The notes under the pieces are model-generated. The model did no database searches. It was given only the letters and a program-made list of their open reading frames with translations, and was not told where the DNA came from. The position numbers and the translations under genes are program-made. DNA of 64,000 bases from REEB76 sp963774895 (GTDB taxonomy: Bacteria > Pseudomonadota > Gammaproteobacteria > Natronospirales > REEB76): assembly GCA_963774895.1 (NCBI GenBank), contig CAVZGN010000004.1:372001-436000 (forward strand), in the 5' to 3' direction. Of this stretch, positions 53,583-63,207 are shown in pieces (position 1 is the stretch's first letter; each line of letters begins with the position of its first letter).

Positions 53583-54449
53583 TCACCAAGCCCAGCTAAT
53601 CAGGATTACAAGAAAGTAAATGACCATCCAGATGATGACCGTGCGCCGCACCAATAACAGCGCCGAACGCAGACGTCCGGTGCCCGGCTCTTCGGCGCTG
53701 GCCCGCAATGCACCGAGTCCCGCACACACCAACACATCGTTGTTCACCTGAAAGAATTTCGCCGAGCAGTTGGCATAAAAAACCTTGAGATCCGAAACCG
53801 CATCCTCAAAGCCGCCCGCCAGCGCATAGCCCAGGGCCGCCAGATGTGCGGGTACCCAGGCAAGCACACCATACAGCCGGTTCACTGCGGCCGTAAATTC
53901 ATCGGAGCGGACATCGGTGGCTGGGGCACGCCGCAGGAAATCGACGCTGCGATACAACACTGCGCCCGACGGCCCTAAGAGTGCGAACCAGAAGAAGATA
54001 CCAAACAGGCGGTCGTTGGCTTCCGCCAGCACCGCGTGCGTGACCGCTTCCGAACGCGCGGCCGTATCCGCTGGCGGTTCGGTACCCAATATTTCACGCG
54101 CCAGGGTTACGGCTTTTTGTTCATCGCCGGACTGGGTGGCATCTATATAGTCAGCCACCTGGATATGCAGGTCCCGCGGTCCCAGAGTCAGCAGTAACAA
54201 CAGCACTGCAAACACGAACCCCAGCGCGTTCCAGATATGATCCAGCAGGTGACCGATGAACAAGGTTGCCACCGTGGGCACCAATGCGATCACCAGCACG
54301 CCGGTGCCGGCCCGCCAAAAGCTCGGGCTTTGGGCTAGAAATCGCAGGCTCTCGTAATAGGCATTAAACCAGCGCGGGCCGCGCATGGGTTCCAGATGCC
54401 GCAGCGCCTGGTCCAGCAGCAGGCTGATGAGGAGTGCTATGAAACTCAT
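53583..54449 (-). CDS. ampE: AmpE-family inner membrane protein
   Basis: 288 residues with membrane segments near 1-15, 48-68, 70-90, 148-168 and 265-286. The family signature LLLLTLGPRDLHIQVADYIDATQSGDEQKA is near residue 80, with RLYGVLAWVPAHLAALGYALAGGFEDAV later. In enterobacteria AmpE works with AmpD in sensing muropeptides for beta-lactamase induction. It lies directly after ampD. Confidence 0.88.
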   Translation of the reverse strand: MSFIALLISLLLDQALRHLEPMRGPRWFNAYYESLRFLAQSPSFWRAGTGVLVIALVPTVATLFIGHLLDHIWNALGFVFAVLLLLLTLGPRDLHIQVADYIDATQSGDEQKAVTLAREILGTEPPADTAARSEAVTHAVLAEANDRLFGIFFWFALLGPSGAVLYRSVDFLRRAPATDVRSDEFTAAVNRLYGVLAWVPAHLAALGYALAGGFEDAVSDLKVFYANCSAKFFQVNNDVLVCAGLGALRASAEEPGTGRLRSALLLVRRTVIIWMVIYFLVILISWAW

Positions 54450-54478
54450 GGTTGCGTAGTAAACCGGTCCGCGTGGGG

Positions 54479-55063
54479 TTATGCAAGCTGTGCGCGGAAC
54501 TGCGCCCAGTCAAACGCCGGCCCCGGATCGGTCTTGCGTCCCGGCGCGACGTCGGAATGTCCGACGATGCGCGACTGGGTTATATCCGGATAGGCCGCCA
54601 TGATGGCGTGGGCCACGGCCGCAAGCCTGGCATATTGCACAGCTGTGTAGGGCACATCATCGCAACCTTCCAGTTCGATGCTGATGGAGAAATCGTTGCA
54701 GGCCTCGCGTCCCTGAAAGCTGGATTTACCCGCATGCCAGGCGCGGCGCTGAAATGGCACGAACTGCAGCAGTTCGCCATCACGGCGTATCAATAGGTGC
54801 GCAGAGACGCGCGGATTCTTAATAGTGGCGAAATAGGGATGGGCATCCGGCGGCAGCGTGCCCAGGAACAGGCGCTCTATCCACTCGCCGCCGAATTCGC
54901 CCGGCGGCAGGCTGATGCCATGGATGACCAGCAGATCGATGCGGGTGCCCGGCGGCCGCGCATCGCAATGCGGGGAGCTTAACTGGCGCGCGCCGCTGAT
55001 GAGGCCGGTGACACGGTCCACACGTGGTTGCTGATCAGCTATGCCGTCACTCGGATGTTGCAT
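54479..55063 (-). CDS. ampD: 1,6-anhydro-N-acetylmuramyl-L-alanine amidase AmpD
   Basis: Cytoplasmic zinc amidase that recycles peptidoglycan by releasing the stem peptide from anhydro-muropeptides. It has 194 residues from ATG 55061-55063. Zinc ligands are His in LLVIHGISLPPGEFGG, His in AWHAGKSSF and the Asp in RKTDPGPAFDW; the GHSDVAPGRK motif is intact. There is no signal peptide, as expected for AmpD rather than AmiD. Operon with ampE. Confidence 0.93.
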   Translation of the reverse strand: MQHPSDGIADQQPRVDRVTGLISGARQLSSPHCDARPPGTRIDLLVIHGISLPPGEFGGEWIERLFLGTLPPDAHPYFATIKNPRVSAHLLIRRDGELLQFVPFQRRAWHAGKSSFQGREACNDFSISIELEGCDDVPYTAVQYARLAAVAHAIMAAYPDITQSRIVGHSDVAPGRKTDPGPAFDWAQFRAQLA

Positions 55064-55147
55064 GCGGCTATGTTGCCGGGAATGATACAAATGCGCAAAA
55101 TGCCGGGCACTGCCTGTCAACCTGCCTGAATCACCGGAACACACCGC

Positions 55148-56503
55148 ATGGGCGCCAACAGCGACTTCGTCAAACGGGATCTGGCCGTCTTATGGCACCC
55201 CTGCACCCAGATGAAGGACCATGAATGGCTGCCGCTCATTCCCATCCGCCGCGGTTTGGGCGTATGGCTGGAGGATTTCGAGGGTAAGCGCTACCTGGAT
55301 GCCATCAGCTCCTGGTGGGTGAACCTGTTCGGCCATGCCAACCCTCGCATCAACACCGCCCTTAACGGCCAGCTGCAGGAACTGGAACACGTGATCCTGG
55401 CAGGCTTCAGTCACGCGGCGGTGGTGAAGCTTTCGGAACGGCTGGTGGAGATCGTGCCGCCGGGATTGACGCGCTGTTTCTACGCGGACAACGGCTCTTC
55501 GGCGGTGGAAGTGGCGCTGAAGATGAGTTTTCACTACTGGCTCAACAGTGACCGCCCCAAGAAAACCAAATTCATCACTCTCACCAACAGTTACCACGGC
55601 GAGACCCTGGGGGCTTTGGCCGTAGGCGACGTGGCACTCTACAAAGAAACTTACCAACCGCTGCTCATGGACGTGATCTCGGTGCCGAGTCCGGACTGTT
55701 TCCTGCGGGAAGCGGGCGAGAGCTGGGAAACACATAGCCGGAACATGTTTGCGCACATGGAATCGGCGCTGGTGAAGCATCATGAACAAACCTGCGCGGT
55801 CATCATCGAACCACTGGTGCAATGTGCCGGCAGCATGCGCATGTACCATCCGGTGTATCTCAAACTGTTGCGCGCGGCCTGCGACCGTTACGGCGTACAT
55901 CTGATCGCCGATGAGATCGCCGTGGGCTTCGGCCGCACCGGCACTTTGTTCGCCTGCGAGCAGGCCGGCATCACGCCGGACTTCATGCTGCTGTCCAAAG
56001 GACTCACCGGCGGCTATCTGCCGCTGTCGGTGGTGGTGACCCGCGAACAGATCTATCAGGCGTTCTACGACGACTACGTCAGCCTGCGCGCCTTCCTGCA
56101 TTCCCACAGTTACACCGGCAACGCCCTCGCCTGCCGGGCGGCGCTGGCGACGCTGGATATCTTCCGCGAAGACCGCATCATCGAAAAAAATCGTACACTC
56201 GCGACTCACATGGGCAACAGCGTGGCTCAACTTGCCAGCCACCCACATGTGGCGGAAATCCGCCAGCACGGCATGATCCTGGCCATCGAGATGGTGAAGG
56301 ATAAAAAGAAACGTGAAGCTTATCCCTGGCAGGAACGCCGCGGACTCACTGTCTATCAGCACGCGCTCAAGCGCGGCGTGCTGCTGCGGCCGGTGGGCAA
56401 CGTGGTGTATTTCATGCCGCCCTATGTCATCACGGAAGCGGAGATCGATTGCATGGCGCAGGTGGCGGCCGAGGGCATCGATCTCGCCACCCGCGAGGCC
56501 TAA
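55148..56503 (+). CDS. bioA: Adenosylmethionine-8-amino-7-oxononanoate aminotransferase
   Basis: PLP enzyme of biotin synthesis (KAPA to DAPA using SAM). It has 451 residues. It starts LWHPCTQMKDHEW, a BioA hallmark; substrate/PLP motifs are DAISSWWVNLFGH, NGSSAVEVALKMSFHYW, TNSYHGETLGALAVGD, IADEIAVGFGRTG and the PLP-Lys in LLSKGLTGGYLPLS. Followed 4 bp later by rsmE. Other bio genes are not in this window. Confidence 0.95.
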   Translation: MGANSDFVKRDLAVLWHPCTQMKDHEWLPLIPIRRGLGVWLEDFEGKRYLDAISSWWVNLFGHANPRINTALNGQLQELEHVILAGFSHAAVVKLSERLVEIVPPGLTRCFYADNGSSAVEVALKMSFHYWLNSDRPKKTKFITLTNSYHGETLGALAVGDVALYKETYQPLLMDVISVPSPDCFLREAGESWETHSRNMFAHMESALVKHHEQTCAVIIEPLVQCAGSMRMYHPVYLKLLRAACDRYGVHLIADEIAVGFGRTGTLFACEQAGITPDFMLLSKGLTGGYLPLSVVVTREQIYQAFYDDYVSLRAFLHSHSYTGNALACRAALATLDIFREDRIIEKNRTLATHMGNSVAQLASHPHVAEIRQHGMILAIEMVKDKKKREAYPWQERRGLTVYQHALKRGVLLRPVGNVVYFMPPYVITEAEIDCMAQVAAEGIDLATREA

Positions 56504-56506
56504 AGC

Positions 56507-57250
56507 ATGCGCATTCCACGCATCTTTCACGCTCGGCCCCTCAGGGACCAACATAAAGTGGAACTGTCACCGGCGGCCGCCAGGCATTTAACCACGGTCC
56601 TGCGCCTGAAAGCCGGCGCGCCGCTGGTGCTGTTCGACGGCTCCGGCTTCGAGTTCGAAGCCGTGCTGGAAAAGGCGGACAAAAAACACACTCTGGTGAG
56701 TATCTCCCGCATGCACGGTCCGGCGGTGGAATCTTCGCTGCGTGTCACCCTCGCCCAGGGTGTCTCGCGCGGCGAGCGCATGGACTACACGGTGCAGAAA
56801 GCGGTGGAACTGGGGGTTGCAGTCATCATCCCGGTGCTCACGGACCGCAGCGTGGTGCGCATGGATGAGAAAAGCGCCCTGCGTAAACAGCAGCACTGGC
56901 AGCAAGTGGTCATGAGCGCCTGCGAGCAGAGCGGAAGAGTGCGTCTGCCTCAGGTCCAGCTACCGGTATCCCTGGATACATTCCTCGCCTCCAAGCAGCC
57001 AGCGAATCTAAAACTGCTGCTGGATCCAAAAGCGGACATGCTGGTCAGTCAATTACCTAAACCAGCGAACAATGAAGTGCTGCTGCTGGTGGGTCCGGAG
57101 GGTGGCTTGGACGATGCGGAGCGCGATGCGACCAACCATGCCGGATTTCTGGGTGTGCAGCTGGGGCCGCGCATCCTGCGCACCGAAACCGCGGCGCTGG
57201 TGGTGCTCAGTCTGTTGCAGGCCCGGTGGGGCGACCTGGGCGGCGATTAG
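56507..57250 (+). CDS. rsmE: 16S rRNA (uracil-1498-N3)-methyltransferase
   Basis: SPOUT-class enzyme that methylates U1498 of 16S rRNA. It has 247 residues: an N-terminal PUA-like domain (HLTTVLRLKAGAPLVLFDG), then the SPOUT domain with the knot LLLVGPEGGLDDAE and LGPRILRTETAALVVL. It is commonly cotranscribed with bioA. Confidence 0.94.
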   Translation: MRIPRIFHARPLRDQHKVELSPAAARHLTTVLRLKAGAPLVLFDGSGFEFEAVLEKADKKHTLVSISRMHGPAVESSLRVTLAQGVSRGERMDYTVQKAVELGVAVIIPVLTDRSVVRMDEKSALRKQQHWQQVVMSACEQSGRVRLPQVQLPVSLDTFLASKQPANLKLLLDPKADMLVSQLPKPANNEVLLLVGPEGGLDDAERDATNHAGFLGVQLGPRILRTETAALVVLSLLQARWGDLGGD

Positions 57251-57267
57251 TCAGTAACTGCGAGTTG

Positions 57268-59622
57268 TTATTCATAGGGATTCATGGCATAGGGACGGTC
57301 AGGCGTTGATGAACCCCAGCTTTTGTTGGGCTGCGCCTGCATCACGAAGCGCAGCACGCCGCCCGCCATGATCTCCCCCTGGGTGATATACACACGCGCC
57401 AGCGGCTTGCCGTCCAGTGTCACCGAACCCACGTAGGGATTGCTGTCGCTCAAATTTTCCGCCTCGACGGTAAAATGCCGGCCGTTGGGCAGCGTGAGCG
57501 TGGCGCGTTTCACGAACGGCCGGCCGATCACATACTCGTTGCTGGCCGGCGCCACCGGATAGAAACCCAGCGCCGTGAAAATGAACCAGGCGGACATCTG
57601 GCCGCAGTCATCGTTGCCCACCAGCCCGTCGGGCGTGGGCGCGTACTGGCTGTCCATGATCTGCTTCAGGCGCTCCTGCGTCTTCCAGGGTGCGCCGGCG
57701 TAGTCATACAGATAGGCGATATGGTGGCTGGGTTCGTTGCCGTGGGCGTAATAACCGATGAGACCGGTGATGTCCTCCACGTTGGCGAATTCCTTGGGAT
57801 CCACTTTGGAATCGAACACCGCGTCCAGCTTGGCAACCAGTTTTTGATCGCCGCCCAGCTCATGGATAAGGCCGGCAATATCCTGGGGTTCGTACCATGA
57901 ATACTGCCAGGCATCACCTTCGGTGTAATCACTGCCGTAGCCGGCGGCCGCTGGATCGAATGGCGTGCGGAATTTGCCATCACTGAGCCGCGCGCGCGCA
58001 AAACCGGTCTCTGGATCGAACTCGTTGCGCCAGTATGCTGCGCGTTTGTTGAACTCGGCGGCGATATCCTTGCGCCCCATAGCCGTCGCCATCTGCGAAA
58101 TAGCCCAGTCATCGAACGCGTATTCCAGTGTCTTGGATGCGGCTTCCGGTTCCTTGTCGATGGGCACGTAGCCGAGTTTCATGTAGTACTCGAGCCCGCC
58201 GTAGGGGCCATAGGTGGCGGTGGCGACCATGGCTTTGAGCGCGGCATCCGCGGAATAGCCGCGTATGTCTTTCATATAGGCATCGGCGATCACCGCCACC
58301 GCGTGATAGCCGATCATGCACCAGGTCTCGAGACCCTGGTAGGACCATATGGGCAACATGCCGTACGGGCTCTCCTGCTGGAACGAAATCATGGAACGGA
58401 TGATGTCGTCGGTGCGCCGCGGTGGCTGCATCAACGTCAGCAACGGATGCTCGGCACGGAAGGTATCCCATAACGAGAAGGTGGAGTAGAAATCGAAGCC
58501 TCTGGCCTGATGCACGGCGTTATCGGGTCCGCGATAGCGGCCATCCACATCCATGGATAAATTGGGAGCGATTAGGCTGTGGTACAGCGAGGTGTAGAAA
58601 CTCTTCTGCATGTCGGGCGTGGCATCCACCTGGAATACCGACAGCGCCTTTGTCCAGGCGGTGCGCGCAGCCGCGCGGGTGGCGTCGAAATTCCAGCCGG
58701 GCATCTCCTTGTCCAGATTCTGGATGGCGTTATCTTCGCTCACCGAAGAAATGGACACTTTTGCAAGCAATACCGGGTCCTTCAATACGCCGAAATCGAA
58801 TACGCCTACCAGTCCGCGTCCCTGTACCTGGGCACGTTCGGCAGGATCGTTGGCAGCGGGCGGCGCGAAGCCTTTGTAATCGATCGGGATTTCCCGGTCG
58901 TAGAGTTCATGGCCGGTCATGGCCTGGGAAAACCGCATGGCGAAAAACAAACGCCTGCCGGGTGCCCAGCCGCGGGTGATGCGATAACCGGTAACGGTGC
59001 CGTCGCCGCGCATGCGGATGCGGATGCGCGACCACAGCACTTTGCCCGGGTAGTCGTAGATGCTGGAACGCAGGTCCAGCAGCACGTGCGCAGGTTTATC
59101 CGCCGGGAAATGGTAGCGTTCCAGACCCGCGCGCCGGGTGGCGGTCAGCTCCACGCGGATGCCGTAGTCGGCGAGCGTCACCGCGTAGTAGCCCGGTTGC
59201 GCCGCTTCACTGGCGTGACTGAAGCTTGAGCGGTAACCGCTTTGCGGTTTGTCGACATCGCCCGGATCCAGCCGCACGTCGCCGGCGATGGGCATCACCA
59301 GCACGTCGCCCAGGTCCGAATGGCCGGTGCCGGAGAAATGCGTCTGGGAAAACCCGAGGATGGTCTGGTCCTCGTAGCGGTAACCGGCGGCCCAGCCGTA
59401 GCTCTTGTGAAAATCGAGGATCTGGGTATCGGGACTCACCTGCACCATGCCGAAGGGCACGGTGGCCCCGGGAAAGGTGTGGCCGCCTCCGGCGGTGCCG
59501 ATGAAGGGGTCGACCGACGCATAGGCCTTATCGGCAGCGGCCGCCGCATGCGCGGGTTGCATCAAAATGATGGAGAGCGCGACAACGCCGGCTAACACCA
59601 GAGACTGGATCCGCCTACACAT
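57268..59622 (-). CDS. GH92 alpha-mannosidase (exported)
   Basis: Calcium-dependent exo-alpha-mannosidase family, acting on mannosides such as N-glycans or mannan. It has 784 residues with a signal peptide (LVLAGVVALSIILMQPAHA). The N-terminal domain begins VDPFIGTAGGGHTFPGATVPFG and includes GFSQTHFSGTGHSDLGD. The catalytic (alpha/alpha)6 domain shows EGDAWQYSWYEPQDIAGL and GNDDCGQMSAWFIFTALGFYP, holding the usual acid and base residues. Divergent from the sugar transport operon. Confidence 0.93.
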   Translation of the reverse strand: MCRRIQSLVLAGVVALSIILMQPAHAAAAADKAYASVDPFIGTAGGGHTFPGATVPFGMVQVSPDTQILDFHKSYGWAAGYRYEDQTILGFSQTHFSGTGHSDLGDVLVMPIAGDVRLDPGDVDKPQSGYRSSFSHASEAAQPGYYAVTLADYGIRVELTATRRAGLERYHFPADKPAHVLLDLRSSIYDYPGKVLWSRIRIRMRGDGTVTGYRITRGWAPGRRLFFAMRFSQAMTGHELYDREIPIDYKGFAPPAANDPAERAQVQGRGLVGVFDFGVLKDPVLLAKVSISSVSEDNAIQNLDKEMPGWNFDATRAAARTAWTKALSVFQVDATPDMQKSFYTSLYHSLIAPNLSMDVDGRYRGPDNAVHQARGFDFYSTFSLWDTFRAEHPLLTLMQPPRRTDDIIRSMISFQQESPYGMLPIWSYQGLETWCMIGYHAVAVIADAYMKDIRGYSADAALKAMVATATYGPYGGLEYYMKLGYVPIDKEPEAASKTLEYAFDDWAISQMATAMGRKDIAAEFNKRAAYWRNEFDPETGFARARLSDGKFRTPFDPAAAGYGSDYTEGDAWQYSWYEPQDIAGLIHELGGDQKLVAKLDAVFDSKVDPKEFANVEDITGLIGYYAHGNEPSHHIAYLYDYAGAPWKTQERLKQIMDSQYAPTPDGLVGNDDCGQMSAWFIFTALGFYPVAPASNEYVIGRPFVKRATLTLPNGRHFTVEAENLSDSNPYVGSVTLDGKPLARVYITQGEIMAGGVLRFVMQAQPNKSWGSSTPDRPYAMNPYE

Positions 59623-59740
59623 GATCGGGTCCTCTTTAGATACCGCGTCCCAGCGAGGGTTTGAAACAGGGGCTAATCATAATATAGTGCGGCGCAACCT
59701 TCAGACCCACCAGCGCACATTCACCGGAACCGTCATTGAC
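59623..59740. promoter_or_regulatory. Divergent promoter region between GH92 and permease genes
   Basis: 118 bp shared by both transcripts. A TATAGT box (59684-59689) faces the permease. No clear repressor operator was found. Confidence 0.4.
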
Positions 59741-61018
59741 ATGAACAAAAACCGACTGGCCTTCGGCGTGGTCACGGCCGTGTTCTTCATGTGGGGCTTC
59801 ATCACCGTACTCAACGACGTGCTGGTGCCGCATCTGAAGTCGGTGTTCTCACTCGATTACACCCGCATCATGCTGATCCAGTTCACGTTCTTCGGTGCCT
59901 ATTTCTTGGTTTCGCTGCCGTCCGGTAAGGTGCTTTCGCTGTGCGGTTACAAGAACAGCATCATCACCGGCTTGTGCGTGACCGGCGCCGGCGCGCTGTT
60001 GTTTTATCCGGCAGCCGCGTTGCCCTCCTATCCAATATTTCTCACCGCATTGTTCGTGCTGGCGAGCGGTATCACGCTATTGCAGGTGGCCGCTAATCCC
60101 TATGTGAGTCTGCTGGGGCCGCCGCCCGGTGCTTCCAGCCGGCTGAATCTGTCCCAGGCGTTCAATTCGCTCGGCACCACGCTGGCGCCCAAGTTCGGCG
60201 GCCTGCTGATCCTGTCGGGCACCGTACTGAGCGCCGCGGAATTTGCCAAGCTCGATGCCGCACATCAATTAGCTTACCGCTCGCAGCAGGCCGGATTGGT
60301 CCAGATACCTTATATCGGCATCGCGATTACATTGTTCGTACTGGCGGTGATCGTATACCTGTTCCATCTGCCGGCGATCAGCGTGGCGGAAGATCATGCG
60401 GCTGAACCCGCGCACCCGTTTCGCGCCGCGCTCAGACATCGGCATCTGTTGTTCGGTGTGATCGGTATTTTTTTATATGTGGGCGCGGAAGTGTCCATCG
60501 GCAGTTTCATGATCAACTACATCTCACTGCCAGGCATCGGCGACATGCCGGAAGTGAAAGCCGCGGGATTTGTGTCGCTGTACTGGGGCGGCGCGATGAT
60601 CGGGCGCTTCATCGGCTCGGCGCTGCTGCAACGTATCGACCCACGCAGGTTGTTGGGAGTGTTTGCCTGTGTAGCGGCGCTGCTGGTAACAACCACCATG
60701 ATGTCCAGCGGGATGCTGGCGGTGTGGAGCGTAGTCGCTATCGGCCTGTTTAACTCCATCATGTTTCCCAACATCTTCACGCTCGGCATTGAAGGTTTGG
60801 GTCCGCTGACCGGCCGCGGTTCCAGCCTGCTGATCATGGCTATCGTCGGCGGCGCGGTCATTCCGGAACTGCAGGGCATGCTGGCGGATCATATCGGCGT
60901 GCATCATGCATTCATCCTGCCATTGCTGTGTTATCTGTACATCGTGTTCTATGGATTCAAGGGCTCGAAGCTCGATCTGCCAGCCCTATCAGCGACGCGG
61001 TCGTACAGCGATGCGTAG
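59741..61018 (+). CDS. FHS-family sugar:H+ symporter (FucP/GluP-like)
   Basis: Major facilitator of 425 residues with 12 membrane helices. It starts LAFGVVTAVFFMWGFITVLNDVLVPHLK, the signature of the fucose/glucose-galactose branch, and has FGAYFLVSLPSGKVL and ANPYVSLLG. In this locus the most likely substrate is mannose (inference). The ATG at 59741 is used; the frame upstream is not transporter-like. Its stop overlaps the kinase start. Confidence 0.9.
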   Translation: MNKNRLAFGVVTAVFFMWGFITVLNDVLVPHLKSVFSLDYTRIMLIQFTFFGAYFLVSLPSGKVLSLCGYKNSIITGLCVTGAGALLFYPAAALPSYPIFLTALFVLASGITLLQVAANPYVSLLGPPPGASSRLNLSQAFNSLGTTLAPKFGGLLILSGTVLSAAEFAKLDAAHQLAYRSQQAGLVQIPYIGIAITLFVLAVIVYLFHLPAISVAEDHAAEPAHPFRAALRHRHLLFGVIGIFLYVGAEVSIGSFMINYISLPGIGDMPEVKAAGFVSLYWGGAMIGRFIGSALLQRIDPRRLLGVFACVAALLVTTTMMSSGMLAVWSVVAIGLFNSIMFPNIFTLGIEGLGPLTGRGSSLLIMAIVGGAVIPELQGMLADHIGVHHAFILPLLCYLYIVFYGFKGSKLDLPALSATRSYSDA

Positions 61019-61991
61019 TGTGATGTGCTTCGGCGAGGCGCTGATCGATTTTCTGGCTGAGCCGGGCACGGATCGCGGGGAGCCGCAAAAGTTCGCTAGG
61101 CACGCTGGTGGGGCGCCGGCCAACGTTTCAGTGGCAGTGGCACGGCTTGGCACGCCATCAGCGTTCGTGGGCATGCTGGGCCGGGATATGTTTGGCGATT
61201 TCCTGCTGCAAAGTCTAAATGCGGCGGGCGTATCGATCGACTATGTGGTGCGTACCGACAAGGCCAATACCGCCCTGGCATTTGTTTCGCTGGACGAGCA
61301 TGGCGAACGCCAATTCAGTTTCTACCGCCCGCCTTCCGCTGACCTGCTGTTCCGGCCCAATGATTTCTCTGATGCCTGTTTTGCCGACGCCGCGGTTTTT
61401 CACGCCTGCTCCAACAGCCTCACGCAGGCCGATATCGCTGACACCACGCTGGAGGGCATGCGGCGCGCACACGCGGCCGGTGCCTTGGTGAGTTTCGACA
61501 TGAACCTGCGTTTGAATCTGTGGCCGACTCACGCGGACCCGCGACCGCGCATCTGGCAAGCGCTGCGCGAAGCCGAACTGGTAAAACTGAGTGCCGGCGA
61601 AATGGCATTCCTGGCCGAAGTCTCAGGCAGCAAAGCCGCTGTGATCGCAGAACTGTGGCACGGCCGCACCCAGTGGTTGTGGGTTACTGATGGCGCGGCA
61701 CCACTGCACTATTTCACCCATGCGCGGCAGGGCCGCGTGCCTGCATTTGCGGTCAAGACGGTAAACACCACTGCCGCGGGTGATGCCTTCGTGGGCGGCA
61801 TGCTGAGCTGGCTGGTGCGCGAAAATGTGACTCAGGAAAATCTGGAGAATTTTCTGGCAGACGATGCGCCTATGCAATCGGCATTGCGCTTCGCCGCCGC
61901 CTGCGGCGCGCTGGCGGTCACGCGGCATGGCGCGTTCGAGGCCATGCCCTCGCACACCGAAGTGGAGCATTTTTTGCGGGGGCATGCGTGA
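61011..61991 (+). CDS. PfkB-family sugar kinase, probably fructokinase
   Basis: 326 residues: MCFGEALIDFLAEPG, GGAPANVSVAVARLG, and the anion hole/catalytic base TTAAGDAFVGGMLSWL, where Asp is the base. The GxGD is AAGD here. Sequence pattern and context fit phosphorylation of fructose to fructose-6-phosphate. It overlaps both neighbours by a few bases. Confidence 0.9.
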   Translation: MRSVMCFGEALIDFLAEPGTDRGEPQKFARHAGGAPANVSVAVARLGTPSAFVGMLGRDMFGDFLLQSLNAAGVSIDYVVRTDKANTALAFVSLDEHGERQFSFYRPPSADLLFRPNDFSDACFADAAVFHACSNSLTQADIADTTLEGMRRAHAAGALVSFDMNLRLNLWPTHADPRPRIWQALREAELVKLSAGEMAFLAEVSGSKAAVIAELWHGRTQWLWVTDGAAPLHYFTHARQGRVPAFAVKTVNTTAAGDAFVGGMLSWLVRENVTQENLENFLADDAPMQSALRFAAACGALAVTRHGAFEAMPSHTEVEHFLRGHA

Positions 61992-63175
61992 ACGCGACAC
62001 CGGATTTCCGTTCACCAGATTTTCTGCGCGCCCACATTATGCACACCCTGGCGTTTTATCATCCGCGTGCCATCGATCCCAACGGCGGCTTCTTCCAGTA
62101 TTTCAAGGACGACGGCACGATCTATGACAAGACCCATCGGCACCTGGTGAGCAGTACGCGTTTCGTCTTCAATTACGCCATGGCGTTCCGCGAATTCGGT
62201 GATCCGGCTTATCTTGATGCCGTGCGGCACGGCGTGCGTTATCTGCGCGACGTGCATGGCGATGCGAGCAGCGGCGGTTATGCCTGGACCATCCGCGATG
62301 GCTATTCCGAGGATCGCACCCATCATTGCTACGGCGTTGCTTTCGTGTTGCTGGCCTATTCCTGCGCGCGCCTGGCCAGGATCGCAGAGGCCGCGGCCTG
62401 GATGGACGAAACCTGGGAACTCTTGGAACTGCATTTTTGGGATGCGAGTGCCGGACTATATCGCGACGAAGCCTCACCCGGCTGGGTGTTCACGGACTAC
62501 CGCGGCCAGAACGCCAACATGCATATGTGCGAGGCCATGCTTACGGCTTTCGAGGTGAGTGGCGAGCGTCGCTATCTGGATCGTGCCTATACATTGGCCG
62601 ATCACATAACACGGCGTCAGGCGAAGAAAGCCGGGGGACTGGTATGGGAGCACTATGACCGGCACTGGGAACCGGACTGGGAGTACAACCGCGACAACCC
62701 CAAGCACCTGTTCCGGCCGTGGGGGTTCCAGTCGGGACACCAGACCGAATGGGCCAAGCTGCTGCTTATACTGGAACGGCACCAGCCTGAAGCATGGCTG
62801 CTGCCGCGCGCGCGGGAATTGTTCGATACCGCGCTGGCGCTTGCCTGGGACGATCAATTCGAAGGCATCTATTATGGCTTCGACCCTGACGGCCAGCCCT
62901 GTGACACCGACAAATATTTCTGGGTGCAGGCGGAAAGCATCGCCGCCGCGGCACTGCTGGCAGCGCGCAGCCGCGAAGAAAAATACTGGAACTGGTATGA
63001 CAAACTCTGGTCCTATGCCTGGCGTTATTTCGTAGACCACAAATACGGCGCCTGGTACCGCATCCTCGACCGCCACAACCGCAAATACAGCGAGGAGAAA
63101 AGCCCGGCCGGCAAGGTGGATTACCACACCATGGGTGCCTGTTATGAAGTGCTCAAGGCGATCACTTCGCGTTGA
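61988..63175 (+). CDS. AGE-family sugar isomerase, probably D-mannose isomerase
   Basis: N-acylglucosamine 2-epimerase-like (alpha/alpha)6 barrel of 395 residues. The start is GTG 61988, coupled to the kinase stop. Active-site His residues appear in THRHLVSSTRFVFNYAMAF, THHCYGVAFVLLAY, ANMHMCEAMLTAFEV and FQSGHQTEWAKLL. YihS/mannose isomerases of this family turn mannose into fructose; the adjacent fructokinase supports that over an epimerase role. Confidence 0.88.
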   Translation: MNATPDFRSPDFLRAHIMHTLAFYHPRAIDPNGGFFQYFKDDGTIYDKTHRHLVSSTRFVFNYAMAFREFGDPAYLDAVRHGVRYLRDVHGDASSGGYAWTIRDGYSEDRTHHCYGVAFVLLAYSCARLARIAEAAAWMDETWELLELHFWDASAGLYRDEASPGWVFTDYRGQNANMHMCEAMLTAFEVSGERRYLDRAYTLADHITRRQAKKAGGLVWEHYDRHWEPDWEYNRDNPKHLFRPWGFQSGHQTEWAKLLLILERHQPEAWLLPRARELFDTALALAWDDQFEGIYYGFDPDGQPCDTDKYFWVQAESIAAAALLAARSREEKYWNWYDKLWSYAWRYFVDHKYGAWYRILDRHNRKYSEEKSPAGKVDYHTMGACYEVLKAITSR

Positions 63176-63207
63176 TGCCGGCACTACCCGACGTGAGGAT
63201 CAATCGC

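Noticed and set aside
52552..53589. Long N-terminal extension of BtuF to the ATG at 53587-53589
   Set aside because: The extra residues are encoded by a dispersed repeat and would put a signal peptide in the middle of the protein.
55190..56554. Minus-strand open frame (454 codons) across bioA
   Set aside because: Shadow of bioA; the sense frame carries all PLP motifs and the antisense one none.
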